Shown: positions 45,196 through 54,486 of the stretch, in pieces
Numbering within the stretch: the first letter of the stretch is position 1
How the letters are laid out: each line of letters begins with the position of its first letter
NCBI GenBank assembly: GCA_002162095.1
Contig: CP021424.1
Span: 310,001 to 374,000 of the forward strand
Source: Armatimonadetes bacterium Uphvl-Ar2
GTDB taxonomy: Bacteria; Armatimonadota; Fimbriimonadia; Fimbriimonadales; Fimbriimonadaceae
DNA length: 64,000 bases
Direction of reading: 5' to 3'
Notes under the pieces: generated by a model
What the model was told of the DNA's origin: nothing
Seen by the model: the letters and a program-made list of their open reading frames with translations, nothing else
Databases searched by the model: none
Position numbers and translations under genes: made by a program

Positions 45196-47675
45196 TCTTG
45201 CAGCCTCCGCACGCCCTTGTCAAAAATCCTGCGTACGTCCGCTTGCCCCTGCTGGATGGCTCGCAGCAGGTCGTTCCCGGTTTCGTACTTCAGAACTTCG
45301 GCCAAGGCGTCTAGTTTATCTGGGTTCTCCGGCACGACATCGGCATCAAAGGCCAACACGGCAAGCGCCAATCTCATGCGCTGCCATAGCTGATACGTTT
45401 GGCGCAGGGTGCCCACATCCTCCGCGGGCAAGATGCGCGAGTTTTCTAGGCTGTTTAATTCCGCGCGCAGTCCATCGGCCACCGGCGGTCGCCACGCGGG
45501 CACCTTCATTAAGGCCAGGTGGATCAGCCACTCCACATCTTCCGTGCCCCCGGGCGAGTGCCGAATCTGACGCTTCCAGTGGTGCGCCGGCACCCGCTCT
45601 GTCTCAATCCGGTGCTTCATCGCGAGGAGTTCTTCAAACTCTTCCCCGCTCAGCGGCTGGGCCAGCAAGTCTTCAATCTCGGGGCGTGCCGTCGGGGCAT
45701 CCCCCAGCACTCTCGAGCGCGAAATGGCCATGCGCTCCCAAGTTTCCAAGCGCTCGGCGCGGTATTTGCGGAAGGAAGCCGCGTTGGTGGCCAGGGGTCC
45801 GCTCCGCCCCTCCGGCCGCAAGCGCAGGTCCATCGTCAGGGGCGCCCCTGCTTGGCGCACGGCCTGCACCCGCGCCACCAGTTGCTCTGCCTCGGCCTCA
45901 CTGCCCCACACCCACAGGTCACAGTCGGAGGTCATGCCCAGGTTTCGGCCCGCATAGCTACCCAGACAAACAATCTCTAAACCTTGCCGGTTCATGTGGA
46001 ACCACTCATCCAGCACCCGGCTCCACTCCTCCCCAAAGGCACTTTCCGTCAGCAAGGCCCGCACGGCCGCCAGTAGCCAGGCCCGGCGCAGGGCGGGGGC
46101 CGAGCCATCCCGCACCTGCGGCACCATGTCCTCAAATTCGCCGCTCAGCAGCCACTCCGTCACCACTGGGTCTTGCCCCAGGTACGGCATCAGCGCCGGG
46201 GCCGCCCGGGAAAGCCATGTCACTCTCGCTAGGGAGTCACGGTTCTCGCGCAGAGATTCCGCCCAGCCCTCGCCGGGCAGGGCCCCCAGCCACGGGTCGG
46301 CCGCCTTCGGCCAGACACTCGCTGTGCTTTCTTCGCTGCGGCGCCCCAGGATTGCGGTGTAGAGTTCTCGCACCTCCCGGCGTGTGCGCTCCAGCCCTTC
46401 ACGGAACACCTCCCCGTCCGGCTCGCCCATGCTCTTGGCCAGGGCCGTCCAGTCCTCGGCCCGAGAGGGCAATTGGTGCGTTTGCAGGTCGTCGCCTAAT
46501 TGCAGCCGGTGTTCCACTTGCCGGAAGAATAAGTAGGCCTCCCGCAGCCGTTGCGCTTCCGCCGCTTGCAACCACCCGTGCTGGCTCAGGGCCGCCAATA
46601 CATCCAGCGTGGAAAAGCCCTGCAAGTCGGGCTGATCGTGACCGTGCAAAAGCTGCAAGATTTGAGCGGCAAACTCAATGTCGCGGATCCCCCCGGGCGA
46701 CCGCTTCAGATCATCTTCGCCCTTAAAGTTATCCAGTTGGGTGCGCATTTGGCGCAGGCCATCAATCACCCATTCGCCACGCGCCGGACGGAACACCACG
46801 CGCCCGCGTAGCTCTTGCCACCGCTGCGCATCACTCTCAGGACCCACGATGACGCGGCTCCGGATCATGGCCAGTTGCTCCCAAGGCTCGGCATGATTCT
46901 TGAAGTAAGCCTCCACCGCCCGCCAGCGCATGGCCAGGGGACCACTGCTCCCAAACGGCCGCAAGCGCGTATCCACCCGGTAAAGCGCCCCCCGGCCCAT
47001 ACGGTCGCTGAGGGCGCGCCCCAAGGCGATCAGGGCTTTGGTCACCAGGCTTTCCGTGGCCTCATCCGTGTCATCCGGCAACACATAAACCAAGTCAATG
47101 TCGCTGGATAGGTTCAGCTCGTGGCCGCCCAGCTTGCCGTAAGCGACGATCGTGGCCGGGAACGCCCCACTCGCACCGTGCCGCTGGCTGGTCTCGGCCC
47201 ACACCACCTCGGTCGCGCTGCGCACCAATCCCACGGCCAGTTCGCTCAGGGCTGCCCACACTTGGTCCGGCGTCCACATGCCGGTGAGGTCATGCACCAG
47301 GCACCGGAGCACCCCGCGCTGCTTGACGTAGCGCAGTCGGTCCAATTGGTGCGAATACGAGACGCTCCCGGCCACCAACCGACGGGCCGTCGCCTGCGCA
47401 TCCTCGGCAGTAATGGGGAACATCCATTCCTCCGGCGAGAGCACCAGGGTGCCGAGTTCAGGGTTCTGAACGAAGACTTGCGTCCAGTATTCGCTGGCCC
47501 CCAGCAGGCGCACCACCGCCTCGCGCCCCAGCGCAAAGGACTGGAGGCTCTGCAGCGTCAGTTCCGGCTGAGATTGCGACCGAAGCCACCGGTCCAGACG
47601 CACCCGCGCTGCCACCGGATCGGGAGCCCAACGCTCCCACTCATCCGGGCGGATCGCGTCGTCCAGCGTGATCAT
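45189..47675 (-). CDS. glnE: Glutamine synthetase adenylyltransferase/deadenylase, short form
   Basis: 828 residues (E. coli enzyme about 946). The N-terminal nucleotidyltransferase (deadenylase) has AYGKLGGHELNLSSDIDLVYVL, and the C-terminal one has CLGSYAGRNLGMTSDCDLWVWG, less canonical but with both Asp. Linker helices such as SPGGIRDIEFAAQILQL and SPGGTEDVEWLIHLALM follow each domain as in the family. Start ATG 47675 overlaps the nth stop (ATGA). Controls GlnA by adenylylation. Confidence 0.93.
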   Translation of the reverse strand: MITLDDAIRPDEWERWAPDPVAARVRLDRWLRSQSQPELTLQSLQSFALGREAVVRLLGASEYWTQVFVQNPELGTLVLSPEEWMFPITAEDAQATARRLVAGSVSYSHQLDRLRYVKQRGVLRCLVHDLTGMWTPDQVWAALSELAVGLVRSATEVVWAETSQRHGASGAFPATIVAYGKLGGHELNLSSDIDLVYVLPDDTDEATESLVTKALIALGRALSDRMGRGALYRVDTRLRPFGSSGPLAMRWRAVEAYFKNHAEPWEQLAMIRSRVIVGPESDAQRWQELRGRVVFRPARGEWVIDGLRQMRTQLDNFKGEDDLKRSPGGIRDIEFAAQILQLLHGHDQPDLQGFSTLDVLAALSQHGWLQAAEAQRLREAYLFFRQVEHRLQLGDDLQTHQLPSRAEDWTALAKSMGEPDGEVFREGLERTRREVRELYTAILGRRSEESTASVWPKAADPWLGALPGEGWAESLRENRDSLARVTWLSRAAPALMPYLGQDPVVTEWLLSGEFEDMVPQVRDGSAPALRRAWLLAAVRALLTESAFGEEWSRVLDEWFHMNRQGLEIVCLGSYAGRNLGMTSDCDLWVWGSEAEAEQLVARVQAVRQAGAPLTMDLRLRPEGRSGPLATNAASFRKYRAERLETWERMAISRSRVLGDAPTARPEIEDLLAQPLSGEEFEELLAMKHRIETERVPAHHWKRQIRHSPGGTEDVEWLIHLALMKVPAWRPPVADGLRAELNSLENSRILPAEDVGTLRQTYQLWQRMRLALAVLAFDADVVPENPDKLDALAEVLKYETGNDLLRAIQQGQADVRRIFDKGVRRLQEW

Positions 47676-48379
47676 CCCACCCCCTGGCGCGGGCACGGGG
47701 CCGCCACCACGCATTCGGCACACCGGGGTCGCGGGGCGCGGCACACCATGCGCCCGTGCTGGATCAATAACGAGTGATACGCGAAAGCCAACTCCGCCGG
47801 AACCACCTTCAGCAGGTCATCGTGGGCTTGGTTGGCGGTGGTTTTCGGGCCAATCAAGCCCAGGCGCATGCTCACGCGGTGCACGTGCGTGTCCACCGGA
47901 ATCACGCCCTTACCAAAGCCAAAGCACAGCACAATTGCGGCCGTTTTTGGCCCGACCCCAGGCAAGGTCTGTAGCCAGACCATGGCCTGAGGCACGGGCA
48001 TCACCCGCAGAGGATCGAGTGTGTAATCCCCAAAGGCCTCGTTCAGTGCCTTCAAGCTCCCCACAATGAACTTGCCCTTCTGGTTGGCCAGCCCCGCGCC
48101 TTTCACAATCTCCGCCACACGCTCTGGCCCCGCCTGTACCACGTCTTCCCATTCCGGCAAAGTGGAACGGAGCAAGGTAAAGGCCGGGAAACTGTTGGCA
48201 TCCGCCGAATGCTGGCTGAGAATGCAGCAGATGAGTTCGTCCACCGGGTCAAAGCGATTGACATAGCGCGGCCAGCCGTACTGCGTTTCCAGGGTTTTCA
48301 CCAGGGCCCGGACGTCAGGTGCCCCCGATGCCTGGCGGGTACCCTTACCGTTGCGTAAGGGAGATTTTTGTCCGGCCAC
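47672..48379 (-). CDS. nth: Endonuclease III
   Basis: 235 residues. DNA glycosylase/AP lyase of base-excision repair. Helix-hairpin-helix LPGVGPKTAAIVL with the catalytic Lys, VDTHVHRVSMRLG with the catalytic Asp, and the 4Fe-4S motif C-x6-C-x2-C-x5-C (CRAPRPRCAECVVAAPC). The N-terminal 20 residues are basic and may be over-extended. Divergent from the manC-like gene. Confidence 0.95.
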   Translation of the reverse strand: MAGQKSPLRNGKGTRQASGAPDVRALVKTLETQYGWPRYVNRFDPVDELICCILSQHSADANSFPAFTLLRSTLPEWEDVVQAGPERVAEIVKGAGLANQKGKFIVGSLKALNEAFGDYTLDPLRVMPVPQAMVWLQTLPGVGPKTAAIVLCFGFGKGVIPVDTHVHRVSMRLGLIGPKTTANQAHDDLLKVVPAELAFAYHSLLIQHGRMVCRAPRPRCAECVVAAPCPRQGVG

Positions 48380-48412
48380 AGGCTGAACTTACCCCCCACA
48401 GAAACGCATATT

Positions 48413-49459
48413 ATGGGAAATCGCAAGTGCGTCATCATGGCGGGTGGATCGGGCCAACGGTTCTGGCCGGTCTCTCGCCCCGAACGGCCGAAGCAGTTTT
48501 TGCGCCTGGCCGACCCGGAGAAATCACTCCTCCAGCAAGCGGTGGAACGCGCGGAAGCGATTGCCGGCCCCGGCAACTTTGTGGTGCAGACCACGCCGGG
48601 CCTTGTGATTCCCAGCCGCCGCGAACTCCCCGAGTTGGCCCACGAGCAAGTGGACTCCGAGCCCATCCAGCGCAACACCATGGGCGCGATCCTGTGGGCC
48701 GTGGCGCGGCTGATCTCCCAGAGCGAAGACAACTGGCGCGGCATCGAGATGGCCGTGCTGACCGCTGACCACCGGATTGACCCGCTGGACGGCTTCCTCA
48801 AGACCGTCGAAGATGCCTTTGTGATGGCCCGCGAGCACAAGGCCATCGTTACCATTGGCATTGAGCCCAGCCGCCCCGATACGGGCTTCGGCTACATCGA
48901 GGTCGGCCAAGAGGTCGCCCCGGGCTACATGGTCAAGCGCTTCCGCGAGAAGCCCAACCGCGACACCGCCGTGGGATTCTTGAAGCAAGGCGGGTTCCTG
49001 TGGAACTCCGGCATGTTCTTCTGGACGCTGGACACCTTTGACCGAGCCCTCGAGCAGGCGGACCAGAGCCTGCACATGGCCCTTCACCGCATCGTGCAAG
49101 CCCTGCGGGCCGACAACCACGCCGAGGCCGTCGCCATCTTCAGCGAGATCGGCAACGACCCCGTGGACATCGCGCTGGTGGAGCACTGCCGCACCGTGGC
49201 CGTGGTGAAGGCGCAGTTCGATTGGGATGACCTGGGCTCCTGGGATAGCATCAACCGAAGTCTGCCCAGCGATGATGCCGACAACGTAGGCGTGGGCCGC
49301 ATTCGGGCCGTGGAGTCCAACGGCAACGTGATCTACAACGAAGTGGAAGGCCTGCGGGTGAACCTGCTGGGCGTGGAAGATATGGTCATGGTGGTCACGG
49401 AAGACGAAATCCTTCTCTGCCCCCGCGACCGCAGTCAGGACGTTCGCCGACTCACGTAA
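48413..49459 (+). CDS. Mannose-1-phosphate guanylyltransferase
   Basis: 348 residues from the ATG at 48413. GTP-binding opening VIMAGGSGQRFWPVSRPERPKQFL, the mid segment FGYIEVGQ, and FREKPN. Makes GDP-mannose for the polysaccharide locus. No fused C-terminal isomerase domain as in bifunctional ManC. The frame is open from 48368, but those residues overlap the nth start region. Ends 25 bases inside the convergent phosphatase gene. Confidence 0.93.
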   Translation: MGNRKCVIMAGGSGQRFWPVSRPERPKQFLRLADPEKSLLQQAVERAEAIAGPGNFVVQTTPGLVIPSRRELPELAHEQVDSEPIQRNTMGAILWAVARLISQSEDNWRGIEMAVLTADHRIDPLDGFLKTVEDAFVMAREHKAIVTIGIEPSRPDTGFGYIEVGQEVAPGYMVKRFREKPNRDTAVGFLKQGGFLWNSGMFFWTLDTFDRALEQADQSLHMALHRIVQALRADNHAEAVAIFSEIGNDPVDIALVEHCRTVAVVKAQFDWDDLGSWDSINRSLPSDDADNVGVGRIRAVESNGNVIYNEVEGLRVNLLGVEDMVMVVTEDEILLCPRDRSQDVRRLT

Positions 49460-50001
49460 TCGCGCACCAAGCCCCGCCAGTCATCCCCGGCGCTCAACAG
49501 CCCGGGGATGTTTGCGTTTTGGGCGGCTTCAATATCAGTATCCCTGTCACCGACCAAGAAGGAGCGCCCCCAATCAATGGCAAAATCTTGCCCTGCGACA
49601 TGCAGCATGCCGGGTGCCGGTTTTCGGGCCGGGCAGGGGTCGTGCGGCAAGTGGCGGCAGTGGTAGATCGCATCCACCCGGGCATGGGCGAGCACCCAAT
49701 CATGCAAAGCCAAGACTTGCGGCTCGGTTGCGAGGCCACGTGCAATCGCCGACTGATTGGTAACAACGATCACCCAGTAGCCATGCGCCTTCAGCCATTC
49801 GATGCCCGCCCGTGCCCCGTGCATCCATTGCCAGTCGCGGACATGGCGCACATAGCCGAAGTCCACATTCACCACGCCATCCCGGTCGAGAAAGGCGGCC
49901 GGACGTGGCGGACCCGTCGGACGCCCGTAGCGAGGCCCATCACAAGCGCAATGGGCAAAACGAACATGCCGCCGATACCGGTTGGTATCAGCGGCATGCA
50001 T
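49435..50001 (-). CDS. gmhB: HAD-IIIA phosphatase, GmhB-like
   Basis: 188 residues. FLDRDGVVNVDFGYV has the HAD nucleophile DxD, VVTNQSAIARG motif II, Cys/His residues CRHLPHDPCPARKPAPGML that could form the GmhB zinc loop, and VGDRDTDIEAAQNANI motif IV. Typical reaction: dephosphorylation of heptose 1,7-bisphosphate for LPS core. The first 30 residues are not conserved, so a start nearer 49915 is possible. Shares its last 25 bases with the convergent gene. Confidence 0.83.
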   Translation of the reverse strand: MHAADTNRYRRHVRFAHCACDGPRYGRPTGPPRPAAFLDRDGVVNVDFGYVRHVRDWQWMHGARAGIEWLKAHGYWVIVVTNQSAIARGLATEPQVLALHDWVLAHARVDAIYHCRHLPHDPCPARKPAPGMLHVAGQDFAIDWGRSFLVGDRDTDIEAAQNANIPGLLSAGDDWRGLVRDYVSRRTS

Positions 50002-50017
50002 GGATCGGCTCCGGGGC

Positions 50018-52093
50018 TTAGCCCTTGGCCAATCGGGCGCCGGCGCTGCGGTCCTTGTTGATGACCAAGCCCAGCACGTTGGCGTGAGCGTAGTCCAACA
50101 TTGCGACCGATTCGCGCAGGTCGCTCTTGCTCGGCGACACCAGGTCGGTGACGAAGAGCACCGTCGGCACGTGTGTCACGAGCGACTGGGCGTCGGCATA
50201 CACAAAGCCCGGGGCCGTATCGAAGACCAGGAAGTCCGCCTTGGACTTCAGCACTTCGATCAGCTTGCCCATGTTGGCCGAGCCGAGCAGTTCGGTCGGG
50301 TTCGTCACCCGCTCCCCAGCCGTCAGCACTTGCAGACCCGGAGTGGCCGTTTCTTGCAGCACTTCGTCCAGGATCGTCGGGTTGAGAGCGGCTTCCGAGA
50401 GGCCCTTCTCATCCTTCAGGTTGAACATCTTGTGCAAAGCCGGGGCGCGCAGGTTGGCGTCGACCAGGATGACCCGCTTGCCTTCCAAGGCCAGCGCCAC
50501 GGCGAAGTTCGACGCAATGACGGACTTCCCTTCGTTCGGTCGCGCACTCGCGATCACAAAGGCCCCGACGTTCTCCTCCGCCGTGGCCAGCAAAACACTT
50601 GACCTTAAGAGCCGGTAGTTTTCAAAGGCACGGGCACGGGCCGGGTCCGAGATGACCGGAGAGGCCGATCGGGCTCGAATCGGGATGCGCGCCAGCACGT
50701 CCTTCTCCGTCACGTAGGTGGCGTTGTCGGCCGTGTTGACCTTGTCCTGAGCGATATCAATCGAGATACCGATCAGCGCGCCCAGCACCAGCCCGAGCAC
50801 AGCGCCCAGGAGCAGGTTGACCGGGATGTTCGGTCGGATCTTGCGGGCCGGCTGCGCCGACGTGATGACTTCCACCGGAGTGGAGAGTTCGTTGTTGCGC
50901 AGCTGAAGCTCGTCGCGGGTGGCCGTGAGGCGGCGCAGACTTTCCTGGCGCTCCGCCAGTTGGCGACCGAGTTCACTGATCTTGGCAACCAGCGGCGTGA
51001 GCTGATCCAACGACGACGACCGTTGTGAAACGGCGGACTGCGCTTGACTGACTTGAGCTTCCAGCGAACGGACTTCACCTTGCGCCAGCGCGACTTGCTG
51101 CTTCCAGTAGTCCACGTTCGGGTTGCGGGTGTCTTCGCGGCGGACGAACTCGCTCTTCAGGGCGTTCACGCGCTCTTCTTGCTCGCGAATGCGCTCGTCA
51201 ATCGCGCGCACTTGCGGGGCATCTTCAAAGAAGGTCACCAGCAGCGCATCGCGTTGCGCCTTCAGCGTGTCCAGTTCCTTTTCTTCGGCCAGTCGCTGCT
51301 CGATGTTAGTGGTAGTCGTCGTGGTCACCCGATTCCCACTGCCCTCGGCCGAAGCGGCCTGCTGCAGAGCGGAGAGTCGGTTGCGGGCGCCGTTCAGCGC
51401 ACCAATGAGGTCGTTAAGTCGGTTTTCGGCAGTAGCCTTGGTCTGCGAACGCACCCCGGCTTCCGTGCTCAGGTCCACCACGCCGGATTGGCTGCGGGCT
51501 GTGCTGAGATCTGTTTCGAGCTTGGCCACCAGTCGGGCTTCATCCGCCAGTCGCGCATTCACAAACTGCAAGGAGCGGCTGATGCGGTCGCGCTGTTCCG
51601 TTTCTCGGTAAAGGCGATACTGCTCAAGGAAGGCGTTCGTCAATTGAACGGCCTTGTCCTCGCGCTCGGCGACCACGCTCAGCTGAACGATCTGAGTGGT
51701 GCCCACCTGGTTCACGCGGACTTCCGGAAGCTTGTCCAGGTCTGCCGCCGTCTGCGGGGCGGGGAGGCCGGCTTGGTCGAGCGCCCGATAGAATATCTTG
51801 GCCCCTTGCAGGAGCTGCATCTGGGTGAGAACGTCGAGGTCCACCACCGGGTCGGTGATTTGGTTCACCGCACTGTTGGGGTTTACGCCTCGGGTGGCCT
51901 GCGTCGTCCCTTCGAGGCGCATTTGCGCAAAGGAGAGGTAACCCGGCCGCTGGCTCATGGTGTACAGCCCGGCGGCAATCAAGCCCAGGAGCAGCATCCC
52001 CAAGACCCACCACTTTTGGCGCTTAAAAACGCCTAACAGGTCCTGAAACGTCAGGTCGCTCAGGCTCGCGGTCAGTGGCCGTTCTCGTCTCAT
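50018..52093 (-). CDS. Wzz/Etk-type chain-length determinant with tyrosine-kinase-like ATPase domain
   Basis: 691 residues from the ATG at 52093. Wzz N-terminus with helix WWVLGMLLLGLIAAGLYTM, periplasmic coiled coils (about 150-430), a second helix (INLLLGAVLGLVLGALIGIS-like at about 440). The cytoplasmic P-loop part follows: ASARPNEGKSVIASN (Walker A), VILVDANLRAP (A') and LVFDTAPG-type FLVFDTAPGF (B). The usual C-terminal Tyr cluster is lacking (it ends SAGARLAKG). Controls polymer length and export of the polysaccharide. Confidence 0.9.
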   Translation of the reverse strand: MRRERPLTASLSDLTFQDLLGVFKRQKWWVLGMLLLGLIAAGLYTMSQRPGYLSFAQMRLEGTTQATRGVNPNSAVNQITDPVVDLDVLTQMQLLQGAKIFYRALDQAGLPAPQTAADLDKLPEVRVNQVGTTQIVQLSVVAEREDKAVQLTNAFLEQYRLYRETEQRDRISRSLQFVNARLADEARLVAKLETDLSTARSQSGVVDLSTEAGVRSQTKATAENRLNDLIGALNGARNRLSALQQAASAEGSGNRVTTTTTTNIEQRLAEEKELDTLKAQRDALLVTFFEDAPQVRAIDERIREQEERVNALKSEFVRREDTRNPNVDYWKQQVALAQGEVRSLEAQVSQAQSAVSQRSSSLDQLTPLVAKISELGRQLAERQESLRRLTATRDELQLRNNELSTPVEVITSAQPARKIRPNIPVNLLLGAVLGLVLGALIGISIDIAQDKVNTADNATYVTEKDVLARIPIRARSASPVISDPARARAFENYRLLRSSVLLATAEENVGAFVIASARPNEGKSVIASNFAVALALEGKRVILVDANLRAPALHKMFNLKDEKGLSEAALNPTILDEVLQETATPGLQVLTAGERVTNPTELLGSANMGKLIEVLKSKADFLVFDTAPGFVYADAQSLVTHVPTVLFVTDLVSPSKSDLRESVAMLDYAHANVLGLVINKDRSAGARLAKG

Positions 52094-52274
52094 GTTTCTC
52101 GTCCAGATTTCACGGGAAGGTCGCCATGCCGCAGGCACGGATACCCCTTTCCCATACTCGGCATAGTCTACCTACGTCATCAGGGACGCACGACGCAATC
52201 CAAACGTCGCAAGGTCTTACTTCCCCGTATATCCACGATGGGCCATGCGTCAGATGATATGGAAGGTGGGAAGC

Positions 52275-54479
52275 ATGGTGAACCGCGTCTATGGCGAAAC
52301 GATCTCACGGGCGGTGGCTCGAACGGTCGCCCTTTCCACTGTGTTGGCGGGGGTGATGGCGATGTCCCCGGCCCGAACCGTTTTCTATGTCTCTCCTTCG
52401 GGCAACGACTCGTACAACGGGCGTTCGGCTACGTATACGGGAGCGAGTGGCCCGAAGCGTACGATTAACTCGGCCCTGGCCGAGATTCGCAACCTGCGAC
52501 AAACCAACCGATTGGCGGCCGAAGGCGCCGAAATCGTGGTTCGCCCGGGTACCTACAACCTCCGCGAGGACCGGGTGGACATCACGGCCGCCGATAGTGG
52601 TACGGTCAATGCCCCGCTGATCATCCGCGCGGAAGTGCCCGGCACGGCGATTCTGGACGGTGCGCACAGGGTGACTCGATGGATTCGGCCGGCGCGAAGC
52701 GATCTTGCGATCTTAACTCCAGAAGCACGTCAGAAAGTGTACGTTGGGCTCTTGGACGCGCGCGTCTTTCCCAACCTGGGTCAGCTAGAAGCGTGGCAAG
52801 CGCAAAATGAACTCAGTACGAATCGTCTTCCGACGGCCCCCGAGGTCTTCGAGGGCAACGAGCGAATGCGCCTGGCCCAGTGGCCGAATGCCGGCACCGG
52901 AACGGCCGTGACGGGCGTAAGCCCGAACAATACCAAGGACATTCCGGCCATCACGGCCGATCTCGCGGGATTCCGCACGCCGTCTGGTACGCCCGACGTG
53001 TGGACGGTCGGCGACTTCACCAAGCGTAGCTTTCACGAAAACATGGAGCGCGTATCTAGCTGGAATCCGCAGACCGGCGAAGTGGTTTACGACCTTACCG
53101 GCCCGGACAGGTGGTTTGGCTCTCGCCATCCGGAGAACCAGTATCCGGAAACGCACCCGAACTATGTATCACGTGTTCGATTTGTCAACTCCCTCTATGA
53201 GTTGGATAGCCCGGGTGAGTTCTACATCGACCGCACCAACCGAAAGATTTTTGTCTGGTTGAACAACCCGGACAATCGCCGTAATGTGGCGATCTCTCTG
53301 CTGCAAGGTGGCATCGTCAGCATTGACAACGCCTCCCACGTGACCGTTAAGGGTCTGGTGCTTCAGCGTGGTCGCCACGATGGCGTGCGCGTGACCGATA
53401 GCCGCAACATCACGGTTGAAGATGTGACCATCAACAATGTCGGCGCGGCTGGCGTACGTATGCTGGCCACCTCCGACAGTGTCGTGCGACGAGCAATCAT
53501 CACTGAAGTCGGCGGCACCGGGGTCCATGTGGAGAGCGGGGACCGCACCACCCTGCGCAACGGGAACGTTGTGGTCGAACAAAGCGAAATCAGCCGCACG
53601 GGCCGGGTGCAGCGCTTCTGGCGCCCCGCGATTCACCTCAAGGGTGTAGGTTTGATCGCACGTAACAACTACATCAGCGACCTCCCGCACTCGGCCATCA
53701 CGTTCGACGGAAATCTCCACTTGATCGAAAAGAACGTGATCCGCAACACGGGCCAAGATGCCACCGACACGGGGGCCATCTATGCCAACCATGACTGGAC
53801 GGAGTGGGGCACCCGCGTGGAATACAACGTGATCGAGGGCCACGCCCGCCGCATGGACTCGGCCTTCTTCAACCCGGCCATCTACCTCGACGGCGCCTCT
53901 TCGGGCTGGACGATCAAGGGCAATGTCTTCAAGAGCTGCGACGTGGGTGTCTTCGTTCTGGGCGGCCACAACAACACGATCGTGGACAATGTGGCCTCCG
54001 ACTGCTACGCGAGCCTCCTGATCTACGCCTTCGAGTCATCCAATCCCCAGGCCTACTTGGCCGGTTGGCGAACGCTGGCGAGCCGCGCCCCCTATAGCAG
54101 TTCGGTTTGGCAAACCACCTTCCCGGGCCTGAGTGCCCTGCTAGCCCGCCCGGACAGCGAGTTGATGATCCCGCGCAATAACGTGGTTCGCAACTTCGTG
54201 ACCTTCCAATCCCGACGCGGCTCCCTGCTGACTGGCAAGTCTTGGTGGGATAACCCGGTCCTCATCACGCCGTCCGTGACGGCCACGAATGAAAACCAGG
54301 TGACCGGGATGCTGACCACGCGAGATGCCAGCATGTTCGAGAATGCCTTTGCCAACGACTTCCGGCCCCGCGCCGGGACGCCGGCCGCGGAACTCGGATT
54401 CAACCCGGTGGCCCCGAATGAAGCCGGGCGTACGGACAGCACCGCGACCATGCGCTCAACGGCGCGCTTCGGCTGGTAA
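52275..54479 (+). CDS. Secreted right-handed beta-helix protein
   Basis: 734 residues from the ATG at 52275, chosen for GGAAGGTGGG just upstream. Signal peptide RTVALSTVLAGVMAMSPA, then FYVSPSGNDSYNGRSATYTGASGPKRTINSALAEI as in pectate-lyase-like proteins, and beta-helix coils (SRNITVEDVTINNVGAAGVRM, GVGLIARNNYISDL, GWTIKGNVFKSC, NNTIVDNVASDC). Lyase, epimerase or binding protein for the exopolysaccharide; catalytic residues cannot be assigned. Its own terminator lies inside the convergent gene. Confidence 0.87.
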   Translation: MVNRVYGETISRAVARTVALSTVLAGVMAMSPARTVFYVSPSGNDSYNGRSATYTGASGPKRTINSALAEIRNLRQTNRLAAEGAEIVVRPGTYNLREDRVDITAADSGTVNAPLIIRAEVPGTAILDGAHRVTRWIRPARSDLAILTPEARQKVYVGLLDARVFPNLGQLEAWQAQNELSTNRLPTAPEVFEGNERMRLAQWPNAGTGTAVTGVSPNNTKDIPAITADLAGFRTPSGTPDVWTVGDFTKRSFHENMERVSSWNPQTGEVVYDLTGPDRWFGSRHPENQYPETHPNYVSRVRFVNSLYELDSPGEFYIDRTNRKIFVWLNNPDNRRNVAISLLQGGIVSIDNASHVTVKGLVLQRGRHDGVRVTDSRNITVEDVTINNVGAAGVRMLATSDSVVRRAIITEVGGTGVHVESGDRTTLRNGNVVVEQSEISRTGRVQRFWRPAIHLKGVGLIARNNYISDLPHSAITFDGNLHLIEKNVIRNTGQDATDTGAIYANHDWTEWGTRVEYNVIEGHARRMDSAFFNPAIYLDGASSGWTIKGNVFKSCDVGVFVLGGHNNTIVDNVASDCYASLLIYAFESSNPQAYLAGWRTLASRAPYSSSVWQTTFPGLSALLARPDSELMIPRNNVVRNFVTFQSRRGSLLTGKSWWDNPVLITPSVTATNENQVTGMLTTRDASMFENAFANDFRPRAGTPAAELGFNPVAPNEAGRTDSTATMRSTARFGW

Positions 54480-54486
54480 AGCGACC

